Assembly (NCBI RefSeq): GCF_002706795.1 | Contig: NZ_CP017705.1 | Coordinates: forward strand, 2,699,001-2,763,000 | Origin: Brevibacillus laterosporus DSM 25 | GTDB taxonomy: Bacteria > Bacillota > Bacilli > Brevibacillales > Brevibacillaceae | Length of the DNA stretch: 64,000 nucleotides | Direction: 5' to 3' | In this document: positions 51,511-62,851 of the stretch, in pieces | Layout of the letters: each line of letters opens with the position of its first letter | Numbering within the stretch: the first letter of the stretch is position 1 | Notes under the pieces: model-generated | Database searches by the model: none | The model's input: the letters and a program-made list of their open reading frames with translations, nothing else | Told to the model about the DNA's origin: nothing | Translations under genes and position numbers: made by a program

Positions 51511-52506
51511 CTAAAATATACTCAAATCCCATTGCTGAGCCATTTCTTTTAGCAAGAGGGAACCAGCCACGCTATTGCCAACCTCATCGATTGAAGGGCT
51601 AAAAATCCCGATTCCACAACCATCGGCAAAAGGTAAGTCACGGGAACGATAGCGAGGTGGTACGGCGGATAGGATACCTCCAGAGACCCCACTTTTCGTT
51701 GGAACACCAACAAAGGCAGCGAATTTACCAGACGCGTTATACATTCCGCATGTTAGCATTAAGGATTTGGTGAAACGAGCTACGTCCTTAGGAATCACTT
51801 GTTCCTGACGAATCGGATGGTAGCCGTCCAGAGCCAGGATTAAGCCAATCAGAGCTGTATCCTTGGTCGTTACCTCTAGAGCGCACTGTTTTAAATAAAC
51901 CTCAAGGGCACCCTCCACATCTCCATCTAAGAAACCAATATCCTTCAGATAATAAGCCAAAGCTCGATTGCGGTGAGCAGTATTCCATTCTGACTCGAAA
52001 ACCTCTTCATTTAGCACGGGAGCGGTACCAATTAGTTGGATAAACAGCTTATTAAGTGAACTCATTTTCTGGGCAACAGAATCACCAGCGAGCATGGATG
52101 AAACTGTAATGGCTCCTGCATTAATCATCGGATTGTAGGGACGCCCTGGTTTGCTCATTTCTAATCGAATAATGGAATTAAAGGCATCGCCAGTAGGCTC
52201 TGCATCAACTCGCTGCAATACATGAGGAATACCATATTCTATACATACCGCGACCAGACTGAGTACTTTTGAGATACTTTGCAATGTGAATGGTGCCTCA
52301 CAATCACCAGCGGTAATCATAGTTCCATCTGTACCTATTACGGTAACGCCTAGCTGATGAGGGTTCATATTGCCTAGGGCAGGTATATAATCAGCGCACT
52401 TCCCTTGGGAAGTTGCTTCTTTAAATTGGTCAATCCAATGTAACAATTGAGAGGATACTTGCTGATGTTGCTCTGTTTCTGACGGTGCCAAGATACTTGG
52501 GCTCAT
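51511..52506 (-). CDS. glsA: Glutaminase
   Basis: The start is set at ATG 52506, after AAAGGGG, because the longer frame adds unrelated sequence. The 331-residue protein is a serine-dependent beta-lactamase-type glutaminase: IPALGNMNP, FTLQSISKVLSL with Ser-x-x-Lys, NPMINAGAI, and a late GGILSAVPP and GCGIGIFSP. It deamidates glutamine to glutamate. A terminator follows the stop. Confidence 0.93.
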   Translation of the reverse strand: MSPSILAPSETEQHQQVSSQLLHWIDQFKEATSQGKCADYIPALGNMNPHQLGVTVIGTDGTMITAGDCEAPFTLQSISKVLSLVAVCIEYGIPHVLQRVDAEPTGDAFNSIIRLEMSKPGRPYNPMINAGAITVSSMLAGDSVAQKMSSLNKLFIQLIGTAPVLNEEVFESEWNTAHRNRALAYYLKDIGFLDGDVEGALEVYLKQCALEVTTKDTALIGLILALDGYHPIRQEQVIPKDVARFTKSLMLTCGMYNASGKFAAFVGVPTKSGVSGGILSAVPPRYRSRDLPFADGCGIGIFSPSIDEVGNSVAGSLLLKEMAQQWDLSIF

Positions 52507-53249
52507 CTCAGATGTTCCCCTTTCATTATAAAAATAACTTGAATAACATACCAAGACAGGGGCACTGCCAGTTAGTATGACCCACATTCCCGTGTTCATA
52601 TGAATTATGGTAGGAATCTGTCAACTCAATGTGTCGTGGAATTCTATTTTAAAGTTATAGCTGTGTAACAGCAAGTATATTTCAGTAAAATACTTATTTT
52701 TTCTCAAAAGAGGAAGGGAGATGGAAGAAATAGAAAAAGCCACCATTATAGGCGGCTTTATGGTTTCCATATTGTAGTTGTCCCACATGACTTCATGTCG
52801 GTGTTTTATAACCTTATTCGAATTCTTTCTCCCTTACGACATTTTATCTGGAAAAAGATAGATATAGCAATTTGAACCTCAAAACAACGAAAGCCCTACC
52901 TCTCTTCCGTCCTTACGGCTCCAATGACCGTGCCAGTGTGAATCGGGTAAATCAAAAAGCTTGCCTGTAAAATGAATCGCTTCTTTGTGAAAATAGTTTT
53001 TGGACGTGAGATTTGAAAAACAAGTGAGAGTAATTCATTTCGAGGAAAAAAGAATTGGTTGGGTGAAGGTAAAAAAATCATCTTTAATATGAAAAACACA
53101 AGAATAATCATAACATATTGATAAAAAAAAAGCAAATTCTATTAAAAAAATAAAAAAAATTTTAGATATGTGTAATTTTACAGAGTAACATTTGTGATTT
53201 TTTGGTATGATCTACAATAAGCCAATAAAGACGAAGGAGTAGGCGGCCT
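52507..53249. other. Long AT-rich intergenic stretch
   Basis: Nothing coding is supported. A weak hairpin with GGCGGCTTT lies near 52734-52757. A-runs are numerous from 53120 to 53160. Confidence 0.5.
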
Positions 53250-53900
53250 ATGATTACGGAGCTGGAGAAACAGGATTTTCTAAAGCTTCAATCGATTTTG
53301 AAGCCAGAATGTAACTTGTTCTTCAAAGCAGTGATTGAAGGTACCAATCCGAAAGACTTGTCTTTGTTGACGATCCAGACCAAACCTACCTCTGTGGTTA
53401 CAAGGCATTGGAGAATTTCACTTAGTCGCAAACTTAGCTAATTAGTTATTTTAGCAATGTGAAACGAATTCGTTGATGAACAGATTTCAGCTACTTTTCG
53501 AAATAGATCATTTCGAGTTGAATTGTTACAAGACTCCGCTCTTCTAAAAATAAAGGGTTCTTGTTAAAAAAGCTGGAGCTGTTCTGGGATTCCTAAGGGG
53601 CCTTTATGCAGATAGGGTATGGCTGGAGCATTGTTCATGAACAATTGATCGTGAGCATATGTTATGTCAGCATTTGTATCAGGAAAACCCCATTCTATTA
53701 AAATTGAAACCTTACCGTCGTTCTGTTGTGGAAACCTTGCTATGTTATTAAATTAAGGTTACCCATTTCTAAAAAATACAGAAGAGCTTTATTGGAGTGT
53801 AGCAAGGGTTGATGCTACGGCTACATTGGCGAAAAGTGTTGGACTGGTAAAGGATTCGGAATATAGATTGAATGAGTTTTGCATGTGCAAATGATGGCGA
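53250..53900 (+). pseudogene. Decayed GNAT acetyltransferase
   Basis: ATG 53250 begins MITELEKQDFLKL and reads IEGTNP; a frameshift then follows and the +1 frame reads RLVFVDDPDQTYLCGYKALENF, the core of an N-terminal GNAT_acetyltran domain. Near 53795 another piece reads LYWSVARVDATATLAKSVGLVKDSEY, the C-terminal acetyl-CoA helix. Several stops lie between. The whole length of the family is present but dead. Confidence 0.65.
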
Positions 53901-53947
53901 AATAGATAGACAAAAGAAAAAAGGATAAGGACAGGGAGAAAATAGAG

Positions 53948-55186
53948 ATGAAAATATGGGTAAAGACATTCTTGCTATCTGGATTACTGCTGTTGCTATT
54001 TAGCCTACAGCCGTTCCAGTCCTTAGCAAGTGGTAATTCGAAAATTTTGTTAGATGGTTATCCATTAACCTTTCCGGTACAGCCCCAGTTAGTAAAAGGA
54101 ACAACTTTAGTACCGTTCCGAGCGATTGCAGAAGCGATGGGAATTCAGGTGCAATGGGAAAATGCAACACAGACGATCGTTGCAACTAAATCAAATGACA
54201 CAACTGGAACAGAGCTTCGACTACAAATCAACAATGCTACTGCTTATGTGAATAATCAACCAATCACATTGGCTGTAAGTCCTACGTTGTACAAGGGAAG
54301 TGCATTAATCCCATTGCGAGTCTTCAGCGAGCAATTTGGGGCTACGGTTAACTGGGACGGGGCTAACCAAACTGTATTACTGCAATCTCCACCAAAGGAT
54401 ATATATACCATGGCTTTCTATGCCATTTCTTCATTTAGTGAGCGACAACTTATCCCTTCCTTTGATGCAGTGTCCTTTGGATGGGCAAGAATCAATGAAA
54501 AAGGGGAATTTACACTTCAGGGCAAAGATTTTTATTGGCCTCAATCAGCAGGAGATGTAACACCAGAGGGGATCGTAAGTGAGGCAAAAGCAGGTGGAAC
54601 ACAGCCTTATTTCATGGTTTTTTCTACGGATGGCAAAGGTGAACTGATGAAGATGCTTCAAACCGAGCAGCTACGCCAACAAACGATCGATGGAATTTTA
54701 CAAGCTGTGCGTAATCAAGCATTTGAAGGGGTTGCCTTAGATTTTGAGGGATTAGGCTTGAGCGGAGATATCGAGCTTGAGAAACGTATGTATACAGAAT
54801 TTGTTGGGCAACTAGCTTCTGTGCTGCATCAGGAAGGCAAAAAACTGTCACTGGTGTTGCATCCTCCTAACAGTTCTTATAAAGGCTACGACTATGCACA
54901 ATTAGGTACTTTAGCAGACGATTTGATTATCATGGCCTATGACTACGGACAAAAAGGACAGCCGGAGAATTTGGACAAAGTCAATGAGGCTATCCAGCTT
55001 GCTTTAAAGCTGGTACCAAAAGAGAAACTGATCCTGGGTATCTCTATGGGGAGTGAAAATGCTAGTACCATTAACAGTAAAATTGGTTTAGCTAAGCGAT
55101 ACAATTTAAAAGGTGTTTCGCTATGGCGAATTGGGCTGATTGGACAGCCTACGTACTTGGAAATGAAAAAGGCTGTAGAGATGTAA
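53948..55186 (+). CDS. Secreted GH18-type protein with stalk domain
   Basis: ATG 53948 follows GGACAGGGAG. The 412-residue product has a signal peptide (cut after LAS), two halves of a copper-amine-oxidase-type stalk domain (about 30-150, with LVPFRAIAEAMGIQVQW and LIPLRVFSEQFGATVNW) and a GH18 barrel (about 160-405). The barrel has FEGVALDFEGL with the catalytic Glu, LSLVLHPP, DDLIIMAYDY and GVSLWRIG. This is the layout of spore-cortex or wall-lytic enzymes such as SleL-like N-acetylglucosaminidases. The Asp-Phe-Glu motif lacks the full DxDxE form. Confidence 0.85.
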   Translation: MKIWVKTFLLSGLLLLLFSLQPFQSLASGNSKILLDGYPLTFPVQPQLVKGTTLVPFRAIAEAMGIQVQWENATQTIVATKSNDTTGTELRLQINNATAYVNNQPITLAVSPTLYKGSALIPLRVFSEQFGATVNWDGANQTVLLQSPPKDIYTMAFYAISSFSERQLIPSFDAVSFGWARINEKGEFTLQGKDFYWPQSAGDVTPEGIVSEAKAGGTQPYFMVFSTDGKGELMKMLQTEQLRQQTIDGILQAVRNQAFEGVALDFEGLGLSGDIELEKRMYTEFVGQLASVLHQEGKKLSLVLHPPNSSYKGYDYAQLGTLADDLIIMAYDYGQKGQPENLDKVNEAIQLALKLVPKEKLILGISMGSENASTINSKIGLAKRYNLKGVSLWRIGLIGQPTYLEMKKAVEM

Positions 55187-55230
55187 GGATCGGTTCTTTT
55201 ATCCAATCTAACAATGATCAGTAATAACCA

Positions 55231-55266
55231 AATCCATCCCTGATAATTATTGAAGGGATGGATTTT
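55231..55266 (+). terminator. Terminator of the GH18 gene
   Basis: AATCCATCCCT pairs with AGGGATGGATT, followed by TTT. Confidence 0.8.
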
Positions 55267-55357
55267 TCATAACGTTTATTGCTGTACCAATATTTATTTT
55301 ATTCGTGATAACATGACTGTGACTGTATTTGTGTGTAGAAATAAGGAGAGTGACGTA

Positions 55358-55918
55358 ATGAAAACAGAAAAACAAAAGATGGTAGACGGTGAATTATACG
55401 ACGCCTCTGATGTAGAGTTGTGTGAAGAACGTCAACAGGCTAGTAGGTTGACGAGGTTGTACAATCAGTCGTTGGAAACCGAAAAGGAAGTACGCAAGGG
55501 TATATTATCTCAGCTATTCGGCTCGAAAGGAGAGGATTGTATCATTCAACCTAACTTTCGATGTGATTATGGATACAATATTCATCTGGGAGAACATTTC
55601 TTTGCCAACTATGATTGCATCATGCTAGATGTTTGTGAAATACGTATAGGCGAGCATTGTATGCTGGGGCCAGGTGTTCATATTTATACGGCTATGCATC
55701 CTCTACACCCTTTAGAACGGGCGAGTGGTCTGGAATATGGTAAACCGGTCGTTATTGGCAATCATGTATGGATTGGTGGGGGGGCTATCATTAATCCAGG
55801 TGTTAGGATTGGACATAATGTGGTTGTCGCCTCAGGAGCAGTCGTAACGAAAAACGTGCCGGATAATGTTGTCGTTGGTGGAAATCCAGCAGTGATTATT
55901 AAAGAGATTATGTCTTAA
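55358..55918 (+). CDS. Maltose/galactoside-type O-acetyltransferase
   Basis: The start is ATG 55358, after AAGGAGAG; the longer frame is upstream leader. The 186-residue protein has the N-terminal helices ([21 protein letters not shown], in part) and then a left-handed beta helix of hexapeptide repeats, with [16 protein letters not shown] carrying the catalytic His. It ends [27 protein letters not shown] (in part). It acetylates a hydroxyl group of a sugar. A terminator follows. Confidence 0.92.
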   Translation: MKTEKQKMVDGELYDASDVELCEERQQASRLTRLYNQSLETEKEVRKGILSQLFGSKGEDCIIQPNFRCDYGYNIHLGEHFFANYDCIMLDVCEIRIGEHCMLGPGVHIYTAMHPLHPLERASGLEYGKPVVIGNHVWIGGGAIINPGVRIGHNVVVASGAVVTKNVPDNVVVGGNPAVIIKEIMS

Positions 55919-55990
55919 AAAAGATAGGGAATGAATCAATCTATCTATCTATCATCACTACTATTGCCACAGAGTTAATTACATAAGTGA

Positions 55991-56031
55991 AGAAGCGTCT
56001 AAATCATAAATTTGGGCGCTTCTTTTTTTTT
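55991..56031 (+). terminator. Terminator of the acetyltransferase gene
   Basis: GAAGCG-x-C-TAAAT pairs with ATTTgGGCGCTTC and runs into nine Ts. Confidence 0.75.
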
Positions 56032-56131
56032 GATAAAGAGTATTGAATTGCTATTTGATTGGATAAAAGTACATTTTTTAGAAAAATAGTTTGTTTACAC
56101 AATTCCATTTTAAAAAAAATGAATACTGTAA

Positions 56132-57946
<1,815 letters not shown>

Positions 57947-57965
57947 ATCAAGATTTGTATGTAAA

Positions 57966-57999
57966 AAAGCTGCCCTTCTGAAATATGGAGGGCAGCTTT
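57966..57999 (+). terminator. Terminator of the collagen-like gene
   Basis: AAAGCTGCCCT pairs with AGGGCAGCTTT. Confidence 0.8.
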
Positions 58000-58493
58000 A
58001 TACATATCCTAGTATATAGTACTTCGTGAACAGTTGAGAAATCTCTACAAATTTTAATGTTGCTAATTTGTGTGAAATTAGGAAATAATAGGTATATACC
58101 AACTTGCTAGACTCCTCTTGTGTTTTTACTCCTATTCACTTAACTACCATCAGCTTCTCAATGCATAAAGCAAACGAGAATGAGCATACAGAAGAATTTC
58201 CTGATGAAATAGATAGTATCCTAAATTCGTAAAGAAGCTTTCTAATGTTTACACATAAATCATTTGTTACTTTTATCATGCTTTTTTTACTAGAATATAT
58301 CCATGCAATATCTCTATAAATAAATATATAATTATTTACACATATAATTGTAAGGAAGAGTTGAATATCCCGAATAATTATAATATAGTGCCAATTATAA
58401 TAGAAAGATATATAAGGATTTGAGAGGTATCTTTGTTTGGTTTTGCTACGTATTACATAAGGGATGGAAACTATTGAAAAGAGGTGACAGGCT
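58000..58493. other. Intergenic stretch, no gene supported
   Basis: The stretch is AT-rich; the acetyltransferase promoter presumably lies in its last 150 bases (TTGTAAG near 58353 is a possible -35). No repeats were seen. Confidence 0.45.
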
Positions 58494-58994
58494 ATGTTTC
58501 GATTAGAAACAAACAGAATGATCTTGCGAAAAATGGATTTATCAGATGTGGAAAGATTAAGCCGGATATTTACTGACCCTATCGCTATGCAATTCTATCC
58601 TTCTACAAAAAATGAAGAGGAGACGGTTGCGTGGATCAAGTGGAATCAGGGGAACTATGAGAAATATGGAATAGGCTTTTGGATTGCTGAGAATAAACAG
58701 GATGGGGAATTCATAGGGCAATGTGGCTTGGTACCTCAAGAAATTAATCTTCAACAAGAAATTGAGATTGGTTATTTGGTTGTCCGAAAATATTGGGGAC
58801 AAGGACTAGCTACAGAATGTGCGATTGCTTGTAGAGAATATGGTTTCCATAAACTAGGGTATGACCGTTTGATTTCTCTTATTGATAAAAGGAACGTAGC
58901 ATCCAGACGCGTAGCAGAGAATGTTGGGATGACATGGAAAAAGGAAATTAGCAAATGGAATAAAACGATACAATTATATGGTATAAATAAATAA
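58494..58994 (+). CDS. GNAT acetyltransferase (RimJ/RimL type)
   Basis: AAAAGAGGTGACAG precedes ATG 58494. The 166-residue protein has [13 protein letters not shown], the IGQCGLV strand, [25 protein letters not shown] (acetyl-CoA loop, GQGLAT) and [16 protein letters not shown] (Asn, Ser). It acetylates an unknown amine. It lies 26 bases before the YnfA-like gene and may be co-transcribed with it. Confidence 0.88.
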   Translation: MFRLETNRMILRKMDLSDVERLSRIFTDPIAMQFYPSTKNEEETVAWIKWNQGNYEKYGIGFWIAENKQDGEFIGQCGLVPQEINLQQEIEIGYLVVRKYWGQGLATECAIACREYGFHKLGYDRLISLIDKRNVASRRVAENVGMTWKKEISKWNKTIQLYGINK

Positions 58995-59020
58995 AAGACA
59001 TTCCTTCAAGGAGGAGATCA

Positions 59021-59347
59021 TTGTTAGTAGCAATTCTCTTATTTATCACAGCTGGTCTGGCTGAGATTGGTGGCGGTTATCTTATCTGGCTATGGTTACG
59101 AGAAGCAAAACCAGCCTGGTATGGTCTTGTAGGGGGCTTAGTTCTTATCGCGTATGGGATTGTTCCAACTTTGCAAAAATTCCCTACATTTGGACGGGTA
59201 TACGCAGCCTATGGTGGTATATTTATCATTCTAGCGATTATTTGGGGCTGGTTGGTGGATAAAAAGACCCCAGATATGTATGACTGGCTCGGAGCAGCGA
59301 TTTGTATAGTTGGTGTGGCTGTTATTTTGTGGGCGCCTAGATCATAG
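59021..59347 (+). CDS. YnfA-family (UPF0060) small membrane protein
   Basis: AAGGAGGAG precedes TTG 59021. The 108-residue protein has four membrane helices and the family landmarks [38 protein letters not shown] and a C-terminal [15 protein letters not shown] (all in part). Members resemble small multidrug-resistance transporters; substrates are not established. Confidence 0.9.
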   Translation: MLVAILLFITAGLAEIGGGYLIWLWLREAKPAWYGLVGGLVLIAYGIVPTLQKFPTFGRVYAAYGGIFIILAIIWGWLVDKKTPDMYDWLGAAICIVGVAVILWAPRS

Positions 59348-59348
59348 A

Positions 59349-59390
59349 GGCATGGTTTCTATCTTTTTAACAGATAGGGGTCATGCCTAT
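59349..59390 (+). terminator. Terminator of the YnfA-like gene
   Basis: AGGCATG and CATGCCT enclose an inner stem TCTATCT/AGATAG; ATTTA follows. Confidence 0.65.
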
Positions 59391-59521
59391 TTATATGGTA
59401 TTTTCAAAAAAAATATGGTAAAGTTTAAATCCTACTTTACATATAGGAATTAATGTATTATAACTTGAATATGCTTTAGTTACCTTCATGAGAATTTATC
59501 AGAAAGAACGGAGGGAATCCA

Positions 59522-60910
59522 TTGTCAACAGTTTGGATTTTACTTAATATTGCTATCATGTTACTCATTATTTTTGGACTATATACCATGCAAAAGAAAC
59601 ATATTTCTTTTTCGAAGCGTGTATTTACTGCACTGGCTGTTGGGATTGTCTTCGGAGTTGGTTTACAACTTATTTATGGGGCCAAAACAGACATTGTAAA
59701 AGATTCTATAGAATGGTTTAATGTCGTAGGTAAAGGCTACATTAAGCTTTTACAGATGATTGTAATGCCACTGGTATTTATATCTATTTTAGCTGCTTTT
59801 ACAAAGGTTAAGCTCACGAATAATATTGGTAAAATCAGTTCTTTAATTATCGGTATCCTGATTGCAACAACTGCATTAGCTGCCGCTATTGGGATTGGAA
59901 CAACACTTGCTTTTAATTTAGAAGCTGTGCAAATTCAGCAAGGTGATCAGGAAACATCTCGGGCTGCTCAATTAGAAAAAACGTTTGGCCAAATTCAGGA
60001 TTTATCCCTTCCTCAAAAAATCGTGGAATTATTACCAGCTAACCCGTTCCTTGATTTAACAGGACAACGTTCTACATCTACGATTGCTGTTGTTATTTTT
60101 GCTGCCTTGCTTGGCGTTGCGTTCTTAGGTATAAAGGGGAAACAACCAGAACACGCTACATTCTTTGCAAAAATTGTAGATACATTTTACACGATTATTA
60201 TGCGAGTAGTGAGCATTATTTTGCGCTTAACTCCTTATGGGGTACTAGCTTTAATGACAAAAGTAACAGCTACCAGCGATTACTTAGCAATTCTCAAATT
60301 AGGGAAGTTTGTTCTGGCGTCCTATGTTGCGATTCTGATTATGTTTGTGATTCATCTGATTTTACTCGCTATTACTGGACTTAACCCTATTTCTTATTTG
60401 AAAAAGACGTTTTCCGTTTTGACATTTGCGTTCACTTCACGTTCAAGTGCTGGAGCTTTACCATTAAACGTAGAAACGCAACGTGATAAATTAGGAGTAC
60501 CGGAAGGCATTGCTAACTTTGCTGGATCTTTTGGTTTGTCCATCGGGCAAAATGGTTGCGCAGGTATTTATCCAGCAATGCTAGCTGTGATGATTGCCCC
60601 TACAATTGGAATTGATCCATTGACACCTTCCTTCATCGTAACTCTCATTGCTGTCGTAGCGATTAGTTCTTTTGGAGTTGCAGGTGTAGGTGGTGGAGCT
60701 ACCTTTGCTGCGCTTTTGGTACTATCTACAATGAACATGCCAATTGCATTAGCTGGTTTGTTAATTTCTGTAGAACCATTAATTGATATGGGGCGTACAG
60801 CTTTAAATGTGAGCGGAAGTATGGTAGCAGGTGTGGTTACTAGCCGTGTAACAAAGGAATTAGATACCACTATTTATAATAATCAAATGCAGAAACAAGT
60901 AGAGGTGTAA
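59522..60910 (+). CDS. tcyP: L-cystine symporter TcyP
   Basis: CGGAGGGAA precedes TTG 59522. The 462-residue protein is in the dicarboxylate/amino acid:cation symporter family. It has many helices, QMIVMPLVFISILAAFTKV, the serine-rich hairpin FTSRSSAGALPLNVE, FGLSIGQNGCAGIYPAM, a glycine-rich loop GVAGVGGGATFAAL and the cation-site region MGRTALNVSGSM. Its length and motifs match TcyP, the sodium-coupled cystine importer. No S-box was found upstream. Confidence 0.9.
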   Translation: MSTVWILLNIAIMLLIIFGLYTMQKKHISFSKRVFTALAVGIVFGVGLQLIYGAKTDIVKDSIEWFNVVGKGYIKLLQMIVMPLVFISILAAFTKVKLTNNIGKISSLIIGILIATTALAAAIGIGTTLAFNLEAVQIQQGDQETSRAAQLEKTFGQIQDLSLPQKIVELLPANPFLDLTGQRSTSTIAVVIFAALLGVAFLGIKGKQPEHATFFAKIVDTFYTIIMRVVSIILRLTPYGVLALMTKVTATSDYLAILKLGKFVLASYVAILIMFVIHLILLAITGLNPISYLKKTFSVLTFAFTSRSSAGALPLNVETQRDKLGVPEGIANFAGSFGLSIGQNGCAGIYPAMLAVMIAPTIGIDPLTPSFIVTLIAVVAISSFGVAGVGGGATFAALLVLSTMNMPIALAGLLISVEPLIDMGRTALNVSGSMVAGVVTSRVTKELDTTIYNNQMQKQVEV

Positions 60911-60957
60911 GGAAATTACGGCCTTTTCTTACAGCCCTTTTGCTCTGTTTCCTTATC

Positions 60958-61004
60958 AAGTGTCGCCTTGAGACAAATACTTTGTCCTTGGCGGCACTTT
61001 TTTT
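60958..61004 (+). terminator. Terminator of tcyP
   Basis: AAGTGTCGCC pairs with GGCGGCACTT, with one wobble, plus inner GACAAA/TTTGTC, then seven Ts. Confidence 0.85.
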
Positions 61005-61074
61005 GTAAGGTTGACAAGCCTGTGACATCTCACTATAATTCTGAACAATAAGTATTTGAATGTTATGAAAAAAT

Positions 61075-61480
61075 ATGGATGAAGCCGTGAAGAGGAAGAG
61101 TAAAAGAAAGCTCTAGTGTCAGAGAGCCGTCTCAATGTGCTGCAAAGATGGTCGCTATCTTTCCTTGAAAATCACCTCAGAGCTTTGTTGTGGAACAGAT
61201 TAGAGCATGAGTAGGGTCAGATTAAACACCGAACTCTCAGTCTCTGGGATCATTAGTACATAACAACGAATTGTTCACGTTATCGGACTAAAGTCTATTC
61301 CAAACCTGCTCTCTCGTGTGTGAAGATGGATAGCTCTAGATGTGAGTACCATGGATTGAGGTGGAATAAGACTTGTGGAGTCCGTTTTTGTGAAAAAACG
61401 GAGAATGCTCAGTGGTATCGCGACTCTCGCCTAAGCAATGGAAGTAACCTGCTTTCATGCTAGGCGAGTTTTTTTGTTAT
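61075..61480 (+). promoter_or_regulatory. T-box riboswitch leader of threonine dehydratase
   Basis: The leader has the T-box bulge GTGGTATCGCG (61412-61422) and an overlapping terminator hairpin: CTCGCCTA (61426-61433) with TAGGCGAG (61461-61468), then a T-run. A hairpin CCGTTTTT/AAAAACGG precedes the T-box. In such leaders uncharged tRNA prevents termination. The specifier is probably an isoleucine codon (ATC near 61250), but this was not folded and remains tentative. Confidence 0.85.
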
Positions 61481-61508
61481 CGAAAAAAATAGAGAGGCGG
61501 AGAAACTG

Positions 61509-62768
61509 ATGAATGTAACAACCAGCAAACTAACCATAGAAGATATTCTGGTGGCGAGCCATCTATTGCGAGAAGTTATTATCAAAACACCTCTGCAGCA
61601 CAATGCGGTTCTGTCAGAAAAATACCAATGCAATGTGTTCTTAAAGCGGGAGGACTTACAGGTCGTTCGTTCATTTAAATTGCGTGGAGCTTATTATCTC
61701 ATGCGTACGTTATCGGAAGAGCAAATGAAACGCGGTGTCGTTTGTGCTTCCGCGGGTAATCATGCGCAAGGGGTTGCCTATTCCTGTAAAGCCTTAGGAG
61801 CGCGTGGCATGATTTTTATGCCTAGCACAACACCTCGCCAAAAGGTGTCACAGGTGAAGTTATTCGGCGGTGATTTAGTAGAGATTGTATTGGTAGGCGA
61901 TACCTTTGATGATTCTTTTTCTGAGGCGATCAAATATGGTAAAGAACATGATATAACATTCATTCACCCCTTTGATCATGAAAAAATCATTGCGGGTCAA
62001 GGTACGGTTGGAATGGAGATTCTAAATGATATGTCAGAAGCATTGGATTACCTGTTTGTAGGTATCGGAGGGGGAGGCCTAGCAGCAGGCGTTGGAACAT
62101 GTGTCAAAGGGATTAGCCCTCTAACAGATGTCATTGGGGTAGAACCGCAGGGAGCGGCTTCTATGAAGCAGTCCTTTAAAGAGAATCAGGTGGTAGCTTT
62201 ACAAGAGATTGAGACATTTGTGGATGGAGCTGCGGTCAAGCAAGTAGGGCAACTCTCATACGAACTATGTAAAGAGGTTATCGACGACATCGTCACGGTA
62301 CCAGAGGGAAAAGTATGTAGTACAATCCTTGATTTATATAATCAAAATGCAATTGTAGCTGAGCCTGCTGGTGCACTTACCATCGCGGCATTGGATGAGT
62401 ACAAGGATAAAATTAAAGGGAAAAATGTAGTCTGTATCGTCAGCGGAGGGAATAACGATATTGATCGTATGCAAGATATTAAGGAGCGTTCTCTAATCTT
62501 TGAGGGACTCAAGCATTACTTTATCATTAACTTTCCTCAACGTGCGGGGGCCCTGCGAGAATTTCTTGATGAAGTACTAGGGCCTACAGATGATATTACT
62601 AGATTCGAATATACCAAGAAAAATAATAAGGATAATGGACCTGCATTAGTAGGCATCGAATTAAAACAAAAAGATGATTATGGGGCATTAATGGAACGGA
62701 TGAGACAAAAAAACTTCCCTTTTATGGAAATCAACCATAATCCAACCTTGTTTAACCTGCTGATTTAG
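61509..62768 (+). CDS. ilvA: Threonine dehydratase (biosynthetic)
   Basis: GAGAGGCGGAG precedes ATG 61509. The 419-residue protein is a PLP enzyme: SFKLRGAYY with the cofactor Lys, SAGNHAQGVAY, the phosphate loop VGIGGGGLAAGV, and a C-terminal ACT-like regulatory domain (about 330-419, FIINFPQRAGALREFLDEVL). It makes 2-oxobutanoate from threonine for isoleucine synthesis. The short single ACT-like tail is like the Bacillus form. Control is by the T-box leader. Confidence 0.93.
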   Translation: MNVTTSKLTIEDILVASHLLREVIIKTPLQHNAVLSEKYQCNVFLKREDLQVVRSFKLRGAYYLMRTLSEEQMKRGVVCASAGNHAQGVAYSCKALGARGMIFMPSTTPRQKVSQVKLFGGDLVEIVLVGDTFDDSFSEAIKYGKEHDITFIHPFDHEKIIAGQGTVGMEILNDMSEALDYLFVGIGGGGLAAGVGTCVKGISPLTDVIGVEPQGAASMKQSFKENQVVALQEIETFVDGAAVKQVGQLSYELCKEVIDDIVTVPEGKVCSTILDLYNQNAIVAEPAGALTIAALDEYKDKIKGKNVVCIVSGGNNDIDRMQDIKERSLIFEGLKHYFIINFPQRAGALREFLDEVLGPTDDITRFEYTKKNNKDNGPALVGIELKQKDDYGALMERMRQKNFPFMEINHNPTLFNLLI

Positions 62769-62805
62769 CATCAGCGATTGCAGGGTTTTTACATTAGGGG
62801 GAAAA

Positions 62806-62838
62806 GTAAAGCCCTCGATATGTACATCAGAGGGCTGC
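62806..62838 (-). terminator. Terminator of the permease gene
   Basis: AGCCCTC and GAGGGCT pair; the minus-strand tail reads TTTAC. A moderate terminator. Confidence 0.55.
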
Positions 62839-62851
62839 GTATAAATGGTAG

